A stretch of 64,000 bases of DNA from Actinomyces denticolens (GTDB lineage Bacteria > Actinomycetota > Actinomycetes > Actinomycetales > Actinomycetaceae): the NCBI RefSeq assembly GCF_002072185.1, contig NZ_MVIW01000002.1, positions 1-64,000 on the forward strand, in the 5' to 3' direction. How positions within the stretch are numbered: the first letter of the stretch is position 1; every line of letters starts with the position of its first letter. The notes beneath the pieces were generated by a model, which saw only the letters and a program-made list of their open reading frames with translations, did not search any database and was not told where the DNA came from. The position numbers and the translations under genes were made by a program. This document shows positions 17,220 to 26,925 of this stretch, in pieces.

Positions 17220-18731
17220 ATGAGCAACTACGACGAGTCGAACGGGCAGCCGATCGGTGGCGACGGCATCACCAATCCGTACCGCTTCACCTCCTCGGGC
17301 CCTGCTCCCACTGACGGCTCGGCCCCCGGGTCGGCGCGCATGACCGACCCCGCCGCGCCCACCGAGACCTACACCTCCGCCCCCGAAGTCCCCGCCGGCT
17401 ACGACTTCGGCCCGGGCCCCCACACCACCGCCGACGTCTTCGGAGCGCCCACGGCCATGGGCGCCGTCGACGGCGGGGGCCCCGCCCCCGCGGCCCCCGC
17501 GAATGAGCGGCGAGGGCCCGGCTGGGGCGCCATGATCGGCATGACCGTGGCCGCCGCCCTGCTCGCCTCCGGGGGCACCTTCGCCGCCCTCCGCTACGAC
17601 GCCGATGGCGCCCCCTCCTCGAACGGCTCAGGCTCCGCGCCCACCGCCGTCGCGACCGGTTCCACCACGCAGACCGTCACCTCCCAGGGGACGACCCCGG
17701 ACTGGCAGGCCGTCACCGCCGCCGTGTCGAACTCGGTCGTGTCCATCACGGCGGCCGTGGGGGACAGAGGCCCCGTCGGCTCCGGCGTCATCTATGACTC
17801 CCAGGGGCATGTCCTCACGAACCAGCACGTGGTCGCGGGAGCATCGAAGATCATGGTGACCCTCGCCGACGGGCGCATCTACGGCGCCGACGTCACCGGC
17901 ACGGACGCCAGCACGGACCTGGCCGTCATCAAGCTCAAGGACGCCCCGAGCGACCTCACGGTGGCGCAGATCGGCGACTCTGACTCCGTCGTGACCGGCC
18001 AGGGCGTCATGGCGATCGGCAACCCGCTCGGCCTGTCCTCCACGGTGACCACCGGCATCGTCTCCGCGCTCGACCGCCCCGTCGTCACCACCCAGGAGAG
18101 CGCCGGGGACTCCTCCAACGGCTCCGACCAGCCCCAGCCCCAGCAGACACCGCAGTCGGGGGGGCTCGGCGGACTGCTCAACAACCTGCTCGACAGGGAC
18201 AAGAAGCCCAGCACGCAGGTCTACACGAACGCCATCCAGATCGATGCCGCCATCAACCCCGGCAACTCCGGCGGGCCGCTCTTCGACGGCAGCGGCAAGG
18301 TCATCGGCATCACCAGCTCGATCGCCTCGACCGGGGGCTCCCGCTCCTCGGGCGAGCAGTCGGGGTCGATCGGCATCGGCTTCGCGATCCCCGTCAAGCT
18401 CGCCCAGAAGGTCGCCGACCAGCTTATCGCCACCGGCAGCGCCTCGCACGCCTACCTGGGGGTGAGGACCGGCAACGGCGGTGCTCAGGCCGACGGCGTC
18501 CTGCGCGCCGGCGCGGAGGTCGGAAGCGTGGAGCAGGGCTCCCCCGCGGCCAATGCCGGTCTCAAGCAGGGCGACGTGATCACGGCGATCAGCGGTAAGA
18601 GCACCAACCAGGCCGCGGCGCTCATCGGCTTCGTCCGCCAGTACTCGGCGGGGGACGATGTGGCGCTCACCGTCATCAGGGATGGCAAGTCCCAGGAGAT
18701 CAAGGTCACTCTCGCCGAGAAGAGCTCCTGA
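17220..18731 (+). CDS. HtrA/DegP-type membrane-anchored serine protease
   Basis: A 503-aa envelope quality-control protease. Residues 1-97 are a Pro/Gly-rich cytoplasmic tail and a membrane anchor follows at about 101-124. The trypsin-like domain (about 155-400) carries the triad His203 (TNQHVV), Asp233 (STDLAVI) and Ser350 (NPGNSGGPL). It is interrupted between about 290 and 330 by a Ser/Gln/Pro-rich, Lys-containing insert. A PDZ domain occupies about 405-500, with SHAYLGVRT and AGLKQGDVI. AGAGGAGACC precedes the ATG. The gene stands alone, with a 236-nt upstream region containing a possible stress promoter. Confidence 0.92.
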   Translation: MSNYDESNGQPIGGDGITNPYRFTSSGPAPTDGSAPGSARMTDPAAPTETYTSAPEVPAGYDFGPGPHTTADVFGAPTAMGAVDGGGPAPAAPANERRGPGWGAMIGMTVAAALLASGGTFAALRYDADGAPSSNGSGSAPTAVATGSTTQTVTSQGTTPDWQAVTAAVSNSVVSITAAVGDRGPVGSGVIYDSQGHVLTNQHVVAGASKIMVTLADGRIYGADVTGTDASTDLAVIKLKDAPSDLTVAQIGDSDSVVTGQGVMAIGNPLGLSSTVTTGIVSALDRPVVTTQESAGDSSNGSDQPQPQQTPQSGGLGGLLNNLLDRDKKPSTQVYTNAIQIDAAINPGNSGGPLFDGSGKVIGITSSIASTGGSRSSGEQSGSIGIGFAIPVKLAQKVADQLIATGSASHAYLGVRTGNGGAQADGVLRAGAEVGSVEQGSPAANAGLKQGDVITAISGKSTNQAAALIGFVRQYSAGDDVALTVIRDGKSQEIKVTLAEKSS

Positions 18732-18757
18732 CCCCCTCCTCTCCTTCCGCATCATCG

Positions 18758-18791
18758 CGACCGGTTTCGATGGCGTTTTCGACCGGTCTCG
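18758..18791. repeat. Paired GACCGGTC intergenic element, copy 2
   Basis: CGACCGGTTTCG (18758-18769) and CGACCGGTCTCG (18780-18791) repeat with a 22-nt period and share the middle GATG-C-TTTT spacer with copy 1 at 125-158. It lies between converging genes (htrA and the hydrolase). Confidence 0.6.
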
Positions 18792-18832
18792 AGGAGATGC
18801 GGGAGGGAGGGGAAGGTAGGGGACGGGTGCGG

Positions 18833-19894
18833 CTAGCGCAGGACGTAGGCGGTCATCCAGCGGCGCATGGCGCCCAGCACCTGCTCGCGCACGGGGGGCG
18901 CGGAGAGGACGAGGTCGTGCACGGCTCCGTCGAAGCGCGCCACGGTGACGAGCGACCCCAGGGCGACGGCGCGCCGGGCCGTCGCATCGGCGTCGATGAC
19001 CGTGTCCGTCCGGCGCGACTCGGGAGTCCACGCCAGGCTCAGTCGCGAGCGCGCCGAGCCCATCGACAGCACCGGGCAGCGGATATCGAGCCCCGCAGCC
19101 ACCCGGGCCTGGCCGGCGAGGATCGCCCGCAGCCACCCGGGCCGGATCGGCGCGCCGGGCCTGCGGACCCACTCGTCGTTGATCCGCCAGCCGCGCACCC
19201 ACGGGTCGTCCGCCCACGCGGGATCCGGATCGCCGTCGCGCTCGTCCCAGCCATCGGTGACGCGGAAGCACTTCTCGGCGGGCAAGCTCGGCGTCGGCAG
19301 GGGCCTGCGGGGAGCGCGGCGCGCCAGGGCGCGCAGCACCGGAACCCCGAGGAGCCTGGCCGGCGCCGCCCCCTGGATCTCCAGCCATGGGGAGGCCAGG
19401 ACGAGCGCCCGCAGCGCCCCCGGGTGGCGGTCCGCCCACAGCGCGGCCACGAGCCCGCCGGTGGAGTGACCGTAGCCGACGACGTCGGTCCCCTCCCCGT
19501 GCTCGGCGCGGATGATGCCGAGCGCCCGACCGATCTCCTCGTCGTAGTCATCGAGCGACGTCGTCCAGCCGAGCATCTGCCCCTTGCGCAGGGAGCGCCC
19601 GTAACGGCGCAGGTCAAGGGCGTAGAAGGCCCCGCCCAGGCGGGAGATCTCCCGCGCCAGGTGCGTGTGGAAGAAGTAGTCGTTCCATCCGTGCAGGTAG
19701 AGCCAGGCGAAGGAGGGTGTCGTGGGTGTGCCCGGCAGGGCTTCGGGGTCCTCCGCGGGCACATGCCGCACCAGGGTGGCGATGGCGCCGTCGGCCTCCT
19801 CATCCGGCAGCAGTTCCAGGGTGCGCGCCTGGAAGCCGGGGCCGAGGTGGTCAGGGCCCCAGCCGTCGGTGGGGGCGGCTCCCTCCCCGGTCAT
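18833..19894 (-). CDS. Alpha/beta hydrolase
   Basis: A 353-aa serine hydrolase of the S33/monoacylglycerol-lipase-like type. LYLHGWNDYFF carries the oxyanion HG motif, and FYALDLRRYGRS is typical of lysophospholipase-like hydrolases. VGYGHSTGGL carries the nucleophile Ser, and the catalytic His is probably in FDGAVHDLVL near the C-terminus. The start ATG overlaps the stop of the upstream propeller-like gene (ATGA), so translation is coupled. No signal peptide is evident, so it is probably cytoplasmic. The substrate cannot be deduced. Confidence 0.82.
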   Translation of the reverse strand: MTGEGAAPTDGWGPDHLGPGFQARTLELLPDEEADGAIATLVRHVPAEDPEALPGTPTTPSFAWLYLHGWNDYFFHTHLAREISRLGGAFYALDLRRYGRSLRKGQMLGWTTSLDDYDEEIGRALGIIRAEHGEGTDVVGYGHSTGGLVAALWADRHPGALRALVLASPWLEIQGAAPARLLGVPVLRALARRAPRRPLPTPSLPAEKCFRVTDGWDERDGDPDPAWADDPWVRGWRINDEWVRRPGAPIRPGWLRAILAGQARVAAGLDIRCPVLSMGSARSRLSLAWTPESRRTDTVIDADATARRAVALGSLVTVARFDGAVHDLVLSAPPVREQVLGAMRRWMTAYVLR

Positions 19895-21624
19895 GCCGCG
19901 CCCGCCGCGTGAACCGTGACCTTATTGCTATGCCTCTCCACCGAGATGAGGCGGTCGGGGGACACGAAGTAGTACGGGGTGCGGCGAGGGCTGCCGGGCA
20001 TCGAGACCTCCTGCCCGGTGCTGGTGTTCCACACACCCGCGATCTGGAATCCCCGGTCCGGCGAGCCGACGAGCCCGAAGGCGGCCGAGCCGTTGGCGCC
20101 TACGGCGTAGACGTCGTCGGTCACGCATTCGCCATCGGTGGCCAGCTCGAAGGTGGAACCGCTCTCGGTCAACGTGACCGTGGGGCAGGCATACCCCTTG
20201 TGCTCGCTGTCAGTGGTGGCCACGGCCCATGACATATCACCGTTGTTCGCCCATCTCCTGATCTGATCCGTGGAGGGCTGCATCTGCCCGGTGGTGGAGG
20301 CGAACATCTTCGTGCCCGCGGTGGCGCGAAGATCGTTCGCGCTCACGGAGCCCTCCTCCTGCCCCGTGGGGGAATAGAGAACGGTTTTGTCGCCTGTATT
20401 GTCGTAGGCCGCCCAGCCGTCAGCCATGGAATTGAGGGGCTTGGAGGTCTCCGTCTCATGGGTCTGGCCGGATTCGACATTGATGATGGTGTGCCCGTCA
20501 GGGGTGATGAATGACGGCGACCCCGAGAGGACCAGATCGGAGCGGAGGGGTGATTCGAGGCTCTTGCTGAATCTCGCTCCTGTCCATTTCTGCGTCAAAT
20601 CCTCGGTATATCCCGCGCACGTCGAGGAGGAGCACACGATGATGACGCCGTCGACCACCCCGATGATGTCCATCGCGGAATCCCAGGGGATGTCGCTCAC
20701 CTCGCCGGTCTCAAGATCAACGAGTTGCTGCCCGGACAGGAAGTGCTTGCCCCACACGCCGCCCGAGTAGGAGGTGTATTTCTTGACGTCCGCCTGCCAT
20801 GCCATGGTCGGCTCGGAGTCCGTGATGGGGTAGCTGGTGATCGTGGCGCCCGAGCTCTTCCTCTTCACGGTGAGGAACGAGGCGCCTGCGGGAATGACGT
20901 CGTCCGCGTCGCTGTACGTCGCGTGCCACAATTCGTGCCCGCCCTCGGCCCAGGCGGGATCAGGGGCGAGAGGATCGGCGGCTGTCGATGGCGCTGAGTC
21001 GTCCTTCCACCACAACAGGTAGCCGATGACGCCGCCGCCCGCGAGCACGAGGGCGATCGCGAGCACCACGGCGATGACGAGGCCGGTCCGACGCCGCCCG
21101 GGAGGGGGTGCCATCGGGACGTACTGGCCGGGCACCGCTGCTCCTGGGGCGGGCTGGGCCTGGGCGAACTGCGCGGGCGCGAACTGGGCGGGCGCGAACT
21201 GGGCGGGCGGGTACGGGCCCGCCGCGTACGGGGGCTGTACCGGCGGGCCGGGCGCCGGCACCCCCGCGCTCGCCGCGCCGGGCGCGGTCGCACCTTGTGC
21301 CGACCAGCCGACCGGGGACCCCGCGCCGTAGGGTGTCGAGGATTCCGGGGCTGCGGAGGCCGGCGCGCCAGGGATCTGCCTGCCAGGGGCCTGCTCGCCG
21401 GCCGCCTGCGCGCCGGGGATGTAGGCCCGGATCGCGTCCGGCTCCTGCCGGCCCCCGCCCTCATGCCCAGGAGCTCGGCTGGCCGGATATCCGCCGGGCA
21501 GGGCCTCGGTGGGCGCGGAGGAGTCGTGGAGGGGCAGCCGGCCTGCCGGAGTGGCCAGGTAGGCGTCGTCGTCGCGATCGGATGCTGGGCCGCCGGGCCC
21601 GGCGCTGGACGGGGACTGGCTCAT
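19891..21624 (-). CDS. Membrane-anchored propeller-like protein, paralogue C
   Basis: A 577-aa protein. Residues 1-175 are a disordered Pro/Ala/Gly-rich cytoplasmic part that includes tandem AQFAP units at about 140-160. A membrane segment follows at about 180-203, then an extracytoplasmic propeller-like part with motifs L-x-D-L-E-T-G-E-V and a block PSTDQIRRWANNGDMSWA. That block aligns with the SWAPSTM block of paralogues A and B, so the three form one family. A -10 TAGGTT on the minus strand (21631-21636) ends 6 nt before the ATG, so the mRNA is probably leaderless. It is coupled to the hydrolase downstream. Ligand and role unknown. Confidence 0.7.
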   Translation of the reverse strand: MSQSPSSAGPGGPASDRDDDAYLATPAGRLPLHDSSAPTEALPGGYPASRAPGHEGGGRQEPDAIRAYIPGAQAAGEQAPGRQIPGAPASAAPESSTPYGAGSPVGWSAQGATAPGAASAGVPAPGPPVQPPYAAGPYPPAQFAPAQFAPAQFAQAQPAPGAAVPGQYVPMAPPPGRRRTGLVIAVVLAIALVLAGGGVIGYLLWWKDDSAPSTAADPLAPDPAWAEGGHELWHATYSDADDVIPAGASFLTVKRKSSGATITSYPITDSEPTMAWQADVKKYTSYSGGVWGKHFLSGQQLVDLETGEVSDIPWDSAMDIIGVVDGVIIVCSSSTCAGYTEDLTQKWTGARFSKSLESPLRSDLVLSGSPSFITPDGHTIINVESGQTHETETSKPLNSMADGWAAYDNTGDKTVLYSPTGQEEGSVSANDLRATAGTKMFASTTGQMQPSTDQIRRWANNGDMSWAVATTDSEHKGYACPTVTLTESGSTFELATDGECVTDDVYAVGANGSAAFGLVGSPDRGFQIAGVWNTSTGQEVSMPGSPRRTPYYFVSPDRLISVERHSNKVTVHAAGAA

Positions 21625-21738
21625 GGGACGAACCTAGCCGAAGACGCGCCCGCCAGGGCCGTTTCCCACCGTTCCCGCCGCCGCGGAGGTTCCCGGCGCC
21701 CTCACCCCGCGATGCTCCCGGCTCCCGCGCGCCGGCTC

Positions 21739-22968
21739 TCAGCGCCCCGGCCCGGCGTCGGCGAGGAAGTCGCGCAGCACGGCATCCATCTGATCGGCCT
21801 CGATGAGGAAGCCGTCGTGGCCGTGCAGCGAGTCGATGGTCGCGCGCCGCGCGCCCGGGATGCCCTCGGTGAGCTCGTCGGCCTGCCACGTGGGGAAGAG
21901 ACGATCGGAGGACACGTCCACCACCAGCGTTCGAGCGCTGACGTCCGCCAGCGCGGCCGGGATCCCGCCGCGCCCCGTGCCGACGTCGTGGACCATCATC
22001 GAGTGGGTGACGATGAGGTAGGTGTTGGCGTCGAACCTGGCCAGCAGCTTGCCCGAGTGGTGGTCGAGGTAGGACTCCACCTGGTAGCGCCCGCCGACGG
22101 CAGGATCCTCCGCCCCCTGGTGCGCCCGCCCGAAGCGGGCGTCGAGCTCGGCGGCGCTTCGGTAGGTGGTGTGCGCGATCGCCCGCGCCAGCGCCAGCCC
22201 GCGCACCGGCCCCACCGGGTGGGAGTAGTAGTCGCCGTCGAAGAAGTAGGGGTCGCCCACGATGGCGAGCTCCTGGAGGTGGCACCAGGCGAGCTGGTCG
22301 GCCGTCGTCGAGGCGCCGGTGGCCACGAGCGCGAGGTTGCGCACCCGCTCCGGGCGGCCCACGCCCCACTCGATGGCGCGATGCCCGCCCAGTGATGCCC
22401 CGATGACCAGGTGGAAGACGTCGATCCCTAGGGCATCGGCGAGCCGGGCCTCGGCGGCCACGGCGTCGCGCGTGGTCAGCCACGGGAAGCGCGAGCCCCA
22501 GGGGCGCCCGTCCGGGGCCGGCGAGGAGGGGCCGGTGGAGCCCTGGCAGCCGCCCAGGATATTGGCGGCGACCACGAAGTACCGCTCGGTGTCGATCGCG
22601 CGCCCGGGCCCCACGAGGCCGCTCCACCAGCCGGGGGTGGGGTGCCCGGGGCCGGACTCACCGGTGACGTGGGAGTCCCCGGTCAGGGCGTGGAGGACGA
22701 GGACGGCGTTGTCGCGGGCCTCGCTGAGCTCCCCCCAGGTCTCGAAGGCCAGCACCGTGTTCGGCAGGGTCTCCCCGGATTCCAGGGGCAGCTCCCCGAT
22801 CTCCAGGAAGCGGCGGTGCCCCGGGTTGTCCCCGGTGCGCCAGGCCCCGGTGGGGGATCCCGCAGCGCGGTCGACGAGCTTGGAGGCGGCCGTCCCCACG
22901 CCGGCCGTGATGGGGTCCGGTGAGGTGGGCTCGGGCAGGCCGGGGTCGGGCGATGCCGAGTGACTCAT
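21739..22968 (-). CDS. metX: Homoserine O-acetyltransferase MetX
   Basis: A 409-aa alpha/beta-hydrolase-fold acyltransferase that activates homoserine for methionine synthesis. Features are AFETWGELSEARDNAVLVLHALTG, GPGRAIDTERYFVV, the nucleophile in IGASLGGHRAIEW, and the Asp/His pair in VSSDRLFP and LHGHDGFLIE. A roughly 40-residue low-complexity N-terminal extension precedes the core. GAGGAG precedes the ATG. It lies 27 nt downstream of metY and is co-oriented with it, so the two steps to homocysteine are encoded together. MetX enzymes may use acetyl- or succinyl-CoA; the pairing with metY favours acetyl-CoA. Confidence 0.94.
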   Translation of the reverse strand: MSHSASPDPGLPEPTSPDPITAGVGTAASKLVDRAAGSPTGAWRTGDNPGHRRFLEIGELPLESGETLPNTVLAFETWGELSEARDNAVLVLHALTGDSHVTGESGPGHPTPGWWSGLVGPGRAIDTERYFVVAANILGGCQGSTGPSSPAPDGRPWGSRFPWLTTRDAVAAEARLADALGIDVFHLVIGASLGGHRAIEWGVGRPERVRNLALVATGASTTADQLAWCHLQELAIVGDPYFFDGDYYSHPVGPVRGLALARAIAHTTYRSAAELDARFGRAHQGAEDPAVGGRYQVESYLDHHSGKLLARFDANTYLIVTHSMMVHDVGTGRGGIPAALADVSARTLVVDVSSDRLFPTWQADELTEGIPGARRATIDSLHGHDGFLIEADQMDAVLRDFLADAGPGR

Positions 22969-22995
22969 GGCGATCTCCTCGGGCTCGGCCGGCGC

Positions 22996-24336
22996 TCAGC
23001 GCGCGCCCAGGGCGGCCAGGCCCCGGTCGAGGTCGGCGACGATGTCGTCAATGTGCTCGATGCCGATGCTCAGGCGCACCGTCCCCGCGCCGATCCCCGC
23101 GGCCGCCAGACCGGCCGCGTCGAGCTGGGAGTGCGTCGTCGTCGCCGGATGAATGGCCAGCGAGCGCACATCCCCGATATTCGCGACGTTGGAGAACAGT
23201 TGAAGGGCGTCGATGAACGCGCCGCCGGCCTCGCGCCCGCCGGCCAGGTCGAAGGTGAGGATCGATCCGGCGCCGCGCGGGCAGTACTTGCGATGCAGTT
23301 CGTAGTAGGGGCTGGACGGCAGGCCGGAGTAGCGCACCTGGCTCACAGCGGGATGGGGCTCGAGGTGACGGGCCACGGCCAGGGCGTTGTCCACATGCCG
23401 CTCCATGCGCAGGGAGAGGGTCTCCACGCCCTGGGCGATGAGGAAGGCGTTCAGCGGGCTCGCGGCGAAGCCGAGGTCGCGCTGGCCCTGCGTGTGCGCC
23501 TTGAGGACGAAGGCCACGTTGCCCAGTGGTGAGCCCACCCCGAGGTCGCGGGCGAAGACGACGCCGTTGTAGGAGGGGTCGGGCTCGTTGAAGCCGGGGA
23601 AGCGCTCGGCATGCGCGGCGTAGTCGAAGCTTCCGCCGTCGATGATGACGCCGGCGATCGAGGAGCCGTGGCCGCCCAGGAACTTCGTGGCGGACTCGAC
23701 GACGATGTCCGCTCCCCACTCGAAGGGCCGGGTCAGGAACGGGGAGGCCACCGTGTTGTCCACCACCAGCGGCACCCCTGCTCGGTGCGCGGCGGCGGCG
23801 ATGGGCTCGATGTCGAGGATGTCGCCCTTGGGGTTGGGGATGGACTCGCCCAGGAAGCACACGGTGGTCTCATCGGCCAGGGCCTCCCAGGCGGCGGCGT
23901 CGGAGGGGTCCTCGACGAACCGGGTGGTGATGCCCAGGCGGGGCAGTGCGGTGGTGAGCAGGTTGACGGTGCCGCCGTAGAGCGAGGGCGAGGCGACGAC
24001 GCTCGACCCAGCGCCGCCCAGGGTGAGGATCGTCAGCGTGGTGGCGGCGCTGCCCGAGGCGACGAGGTGGGCGCCGGTGCCGCCGTGCAGGGCGCAGATC
24101 CGCTGGGCGACGGCGGCGTTCGTCGGGTTGTCGAGCCGCGTGTAGATGGGGCCGAGCGAGGACAGGGAGAAGCGGTCGGCCGCCTCGGTGGCGCTGGGGA
24201 AGACGAAGGAGGAGGTCTGGTAGATCGGCAGGGCGCGGGCGCCGGTGTCGGAGTCGGGGGTATGGCCCGCCTGGACCTGCAGGGTCTCGAACTGCCAGGA
24301 GGCGAGGGTGGCGGGGGTGGTCGCTGCGTTGCTCAT
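22996..24336 (-). CDS. metY: O-acetylhomoserine sulfhydrylase MetY
   Basis: A 446-aa PLP-dependent Cys/Met-metabolism enzyme that makes homocysteine from O-acetylhomoserine and sulfide. Motifs are IYQTSSFVF, RLDNPTNAAVAQRI, VASGSAATTLTIL, VVDNTVASPFL and the PLP-lysine motif ESATKFLGGHGSSIAG. The C-terminal region SNVANIGDVRSLAIHPATTTH is typical of the sulfhydrylase branch. ATG 24336 was chosen because GAAGGA lies 9 nt upstream; a longer reading has no similarity. It is the first gene of the metY-metX operon. Confidence 0.94.
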   Translation of the reverse strand: MSNAATTPATLASWQFETLQVQAGHTPDSDTGARALPIYQTSSFVFPSATEAADRFSLSSLGPIYTRLDNPTNAAVAQRICALHGGTGAHLVASGSAATTLTILTLGGAGSSVVASPSLYGGTVNLLTTALPRLGITTRFVEDPSDAAAWEALADETTVCFLGESIPNPKGDILDIEPIAAAAHRAGVPLVVDNTVASPFLTRPFEWGADIVVESATKFLGGHGSSIAGVIIDGGSFDYAAHAERFPGFNEPDPSYNGVVFARDLGVGSPLGNVAFVLKAHTQGQRDLGFAASPLNAFLIAQGVETLSLRMERHVDNALAVARHLEPHPAVSQVRYSGLPSSPYYELHRKYCPRGAGSILTFDLAGGREAGGAFIDALQLFSNVANIGDVRSLAIHPATTTHSQLDAAGLAAAGIGAGTVRLSIGIEHIDDIVADLDRGLAALGAR

Positions 24337-24748
24337 CAGGGGTCCTTCGGTGGTGCCGGTGCATGTCTGCTCTCGCCCTTGTGGGGCGGGGACGCGCACG
24401 TGGGCCGACGGCGGCGCGGCGGTGTGCGCGTCAGCGATGCATTCGGCGGGCGGAGCGGAAGGACATGGCGCGAAGATGCCATGGCGGCGCCGCGTCTCGC
24501 AAGCGCGTCCGGATCCCGGGAGAACCGCGGGTCACAGTGGGATCACGAGACATGGTTGTGAGGGAGGTCACTGGAATGTGGAGGTGGGGTGCTGATCCGC
24601 GAGATTCCGGGGATTGAGGGGCGTGCGAGACGGGTGTTACCAATGTGAAATTAGTGGTCACTGTTCTCAAAGGGGTGAATGGTGGCTAATGTTCCTGTTG
24701 TATCGCCGTGCGACCCATGGCACGGGAATGTCAGACCCTGGAGGATCC
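24337..24748. other. Divergent intergenic region, metY / NlpC gene
   Basis: 412 nt without a convincing gene. The side near 24600-24700 is clearly AT-richer and should hold the NlpC/P60 gene promoter. No SAM-type or other riboswitch could be recognised upstream of metY by eye. Confidence 0.4.
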
Positions 24749-26191
<1,443 letters not shown>

Positions 26192-26266
26192 GCCCGCTTC
26201 CGACCGCGCCCTCCCCTCCCCCTCGCCTCGGGAAAAAGTGGGAAGAGTAGGAAAAGGGGCGATTGA

Positions 26267-26758
26267 TCAGTGGGCGCGGTGCTGCTGCTCGCGCTCGTAG
26301 GAGCGGCGGATCTCCGCCTCGGCCTCGTCGCGCCCCACCCAGTGGGCGCCCTCCACGCTCTTGCCCGGTTCCAGGTCCTTGTACACCTCGAAGAAGTGCT
26401 GGATCTCCAGGCGGTGGAACTCGCTGACGTCCTCGATGTCCGTGCGCCAGGAGGCGCGCTGGTCCGCTGCGGGCACGCACAGGACCTTGTCGTCGCCGCC
26501 CTTCTCGTCGCGCATGCGGAACATGCCCAGCGCGCGGCAGCGGATGACGCATCCGGGGAAGGTCGGTTCCTCCAGGAGGACGAGCGCGTCCAGCGGATCC
26601 CCGTCCTCACCGAGGGTCTCGTCGATGAAGCCGTAGTCGTCGGGGTAGCGAGTGGAGGTGAAGAGCATCCTGTCGAGACGGATGCGACCGGTCTCGTGGT
26701 CGATCTCGTACTTGTTCCGGTTCCCCTTGGGGATCTCGATGGTGACGTCGAACTCCAC
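26267..26758 (-). CDS. ppa: Inorganic pyrophosphatase
   Basis: A 163-aa family I soluble pyrophosphatase. It has [11 protein letters not shown], the YPDDYGFI segment and the Asp-rich metal site [20 protein letters not shown], followed by [12 protein letters not shown] and [13 protein letters not shown]. Its length is typical for actinobacteria. The start is GTG with AGGAG about 7 nt upstream. It converges with the NlpC gene and is divergent from dacB. No hairpin terminator was seen in the 75-nt gap at its 3' end. Confidence 0.95.
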   Translation of the reverse strand: MEFDVTIEIPKGNRNKYEIDHETGRIRLDRMLFTSTRYPDDYGFIDETLGEDGDPLDALVLLEEPTFPGCVIRCRALGMFRMRDEKGGDDKVLCVPAADQRASWRTDIEDVSEFHRLEIQHFFEVYKDLEPGKSVEGAHWVGRDEAEAEIRRSYEREQQHRAH

Positions 26759-26867
26759 GCTGTGCTCCTGACTCTTGTGCGATCCGCGGGAATCCCGGGC
26801 GACCCCGGCGCTCCCCGCGGCTGCGGACGGGGCGGCGCAGCTCTGGGAGGGCTGGCCATGATGGCAC

Positions 26868-26873
26868 TAGTGT
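26868..26873 (+). promoter_or_regulatory. Candidate -10 box of dacB
   Basis: TAGTGT lies 52 nt before the chosen dacB ATG, giving a leader of about 45 nt. Confidence 0.4.
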
Positions 26874-26925
26874 GGACTACGACGGCGTCTCCCGCCCGCA
26901 TCCCAGCGGACTGTCAAGCGCCGGC

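Noticed and set aside
24337-24600. A possible SAM-type riboswitch upstream of metY.
   Set aside because: No recognisable SAM-I or SAM-IV core or convincing helices could be traced by eye; a covariance search would be needed to exclude it.
24640-24748. GGGGTGAAT followed by GGCTAATG upstream of the NlpC/P60 gene recalls parts of the ydaO (cyclic di-AMP) riboswitch, which precedes similar genes in actinobacteria.
   Set aside because: The other conserved pieces (GCCGA start, GGAACC-type segment, CCGA..C..CAGCTAACC) are absent, so the match is most likely chance. A covariance-model search with the ydaO-yuaA family would settle it.
26689-26700. A further CGACCGGTCTCG 12-mer inside ppa.
   Set aside because: Single copy within a conserved coding stretch (D-H-E-T-G-R), without the paired partner at 22 nt; chance coding match.
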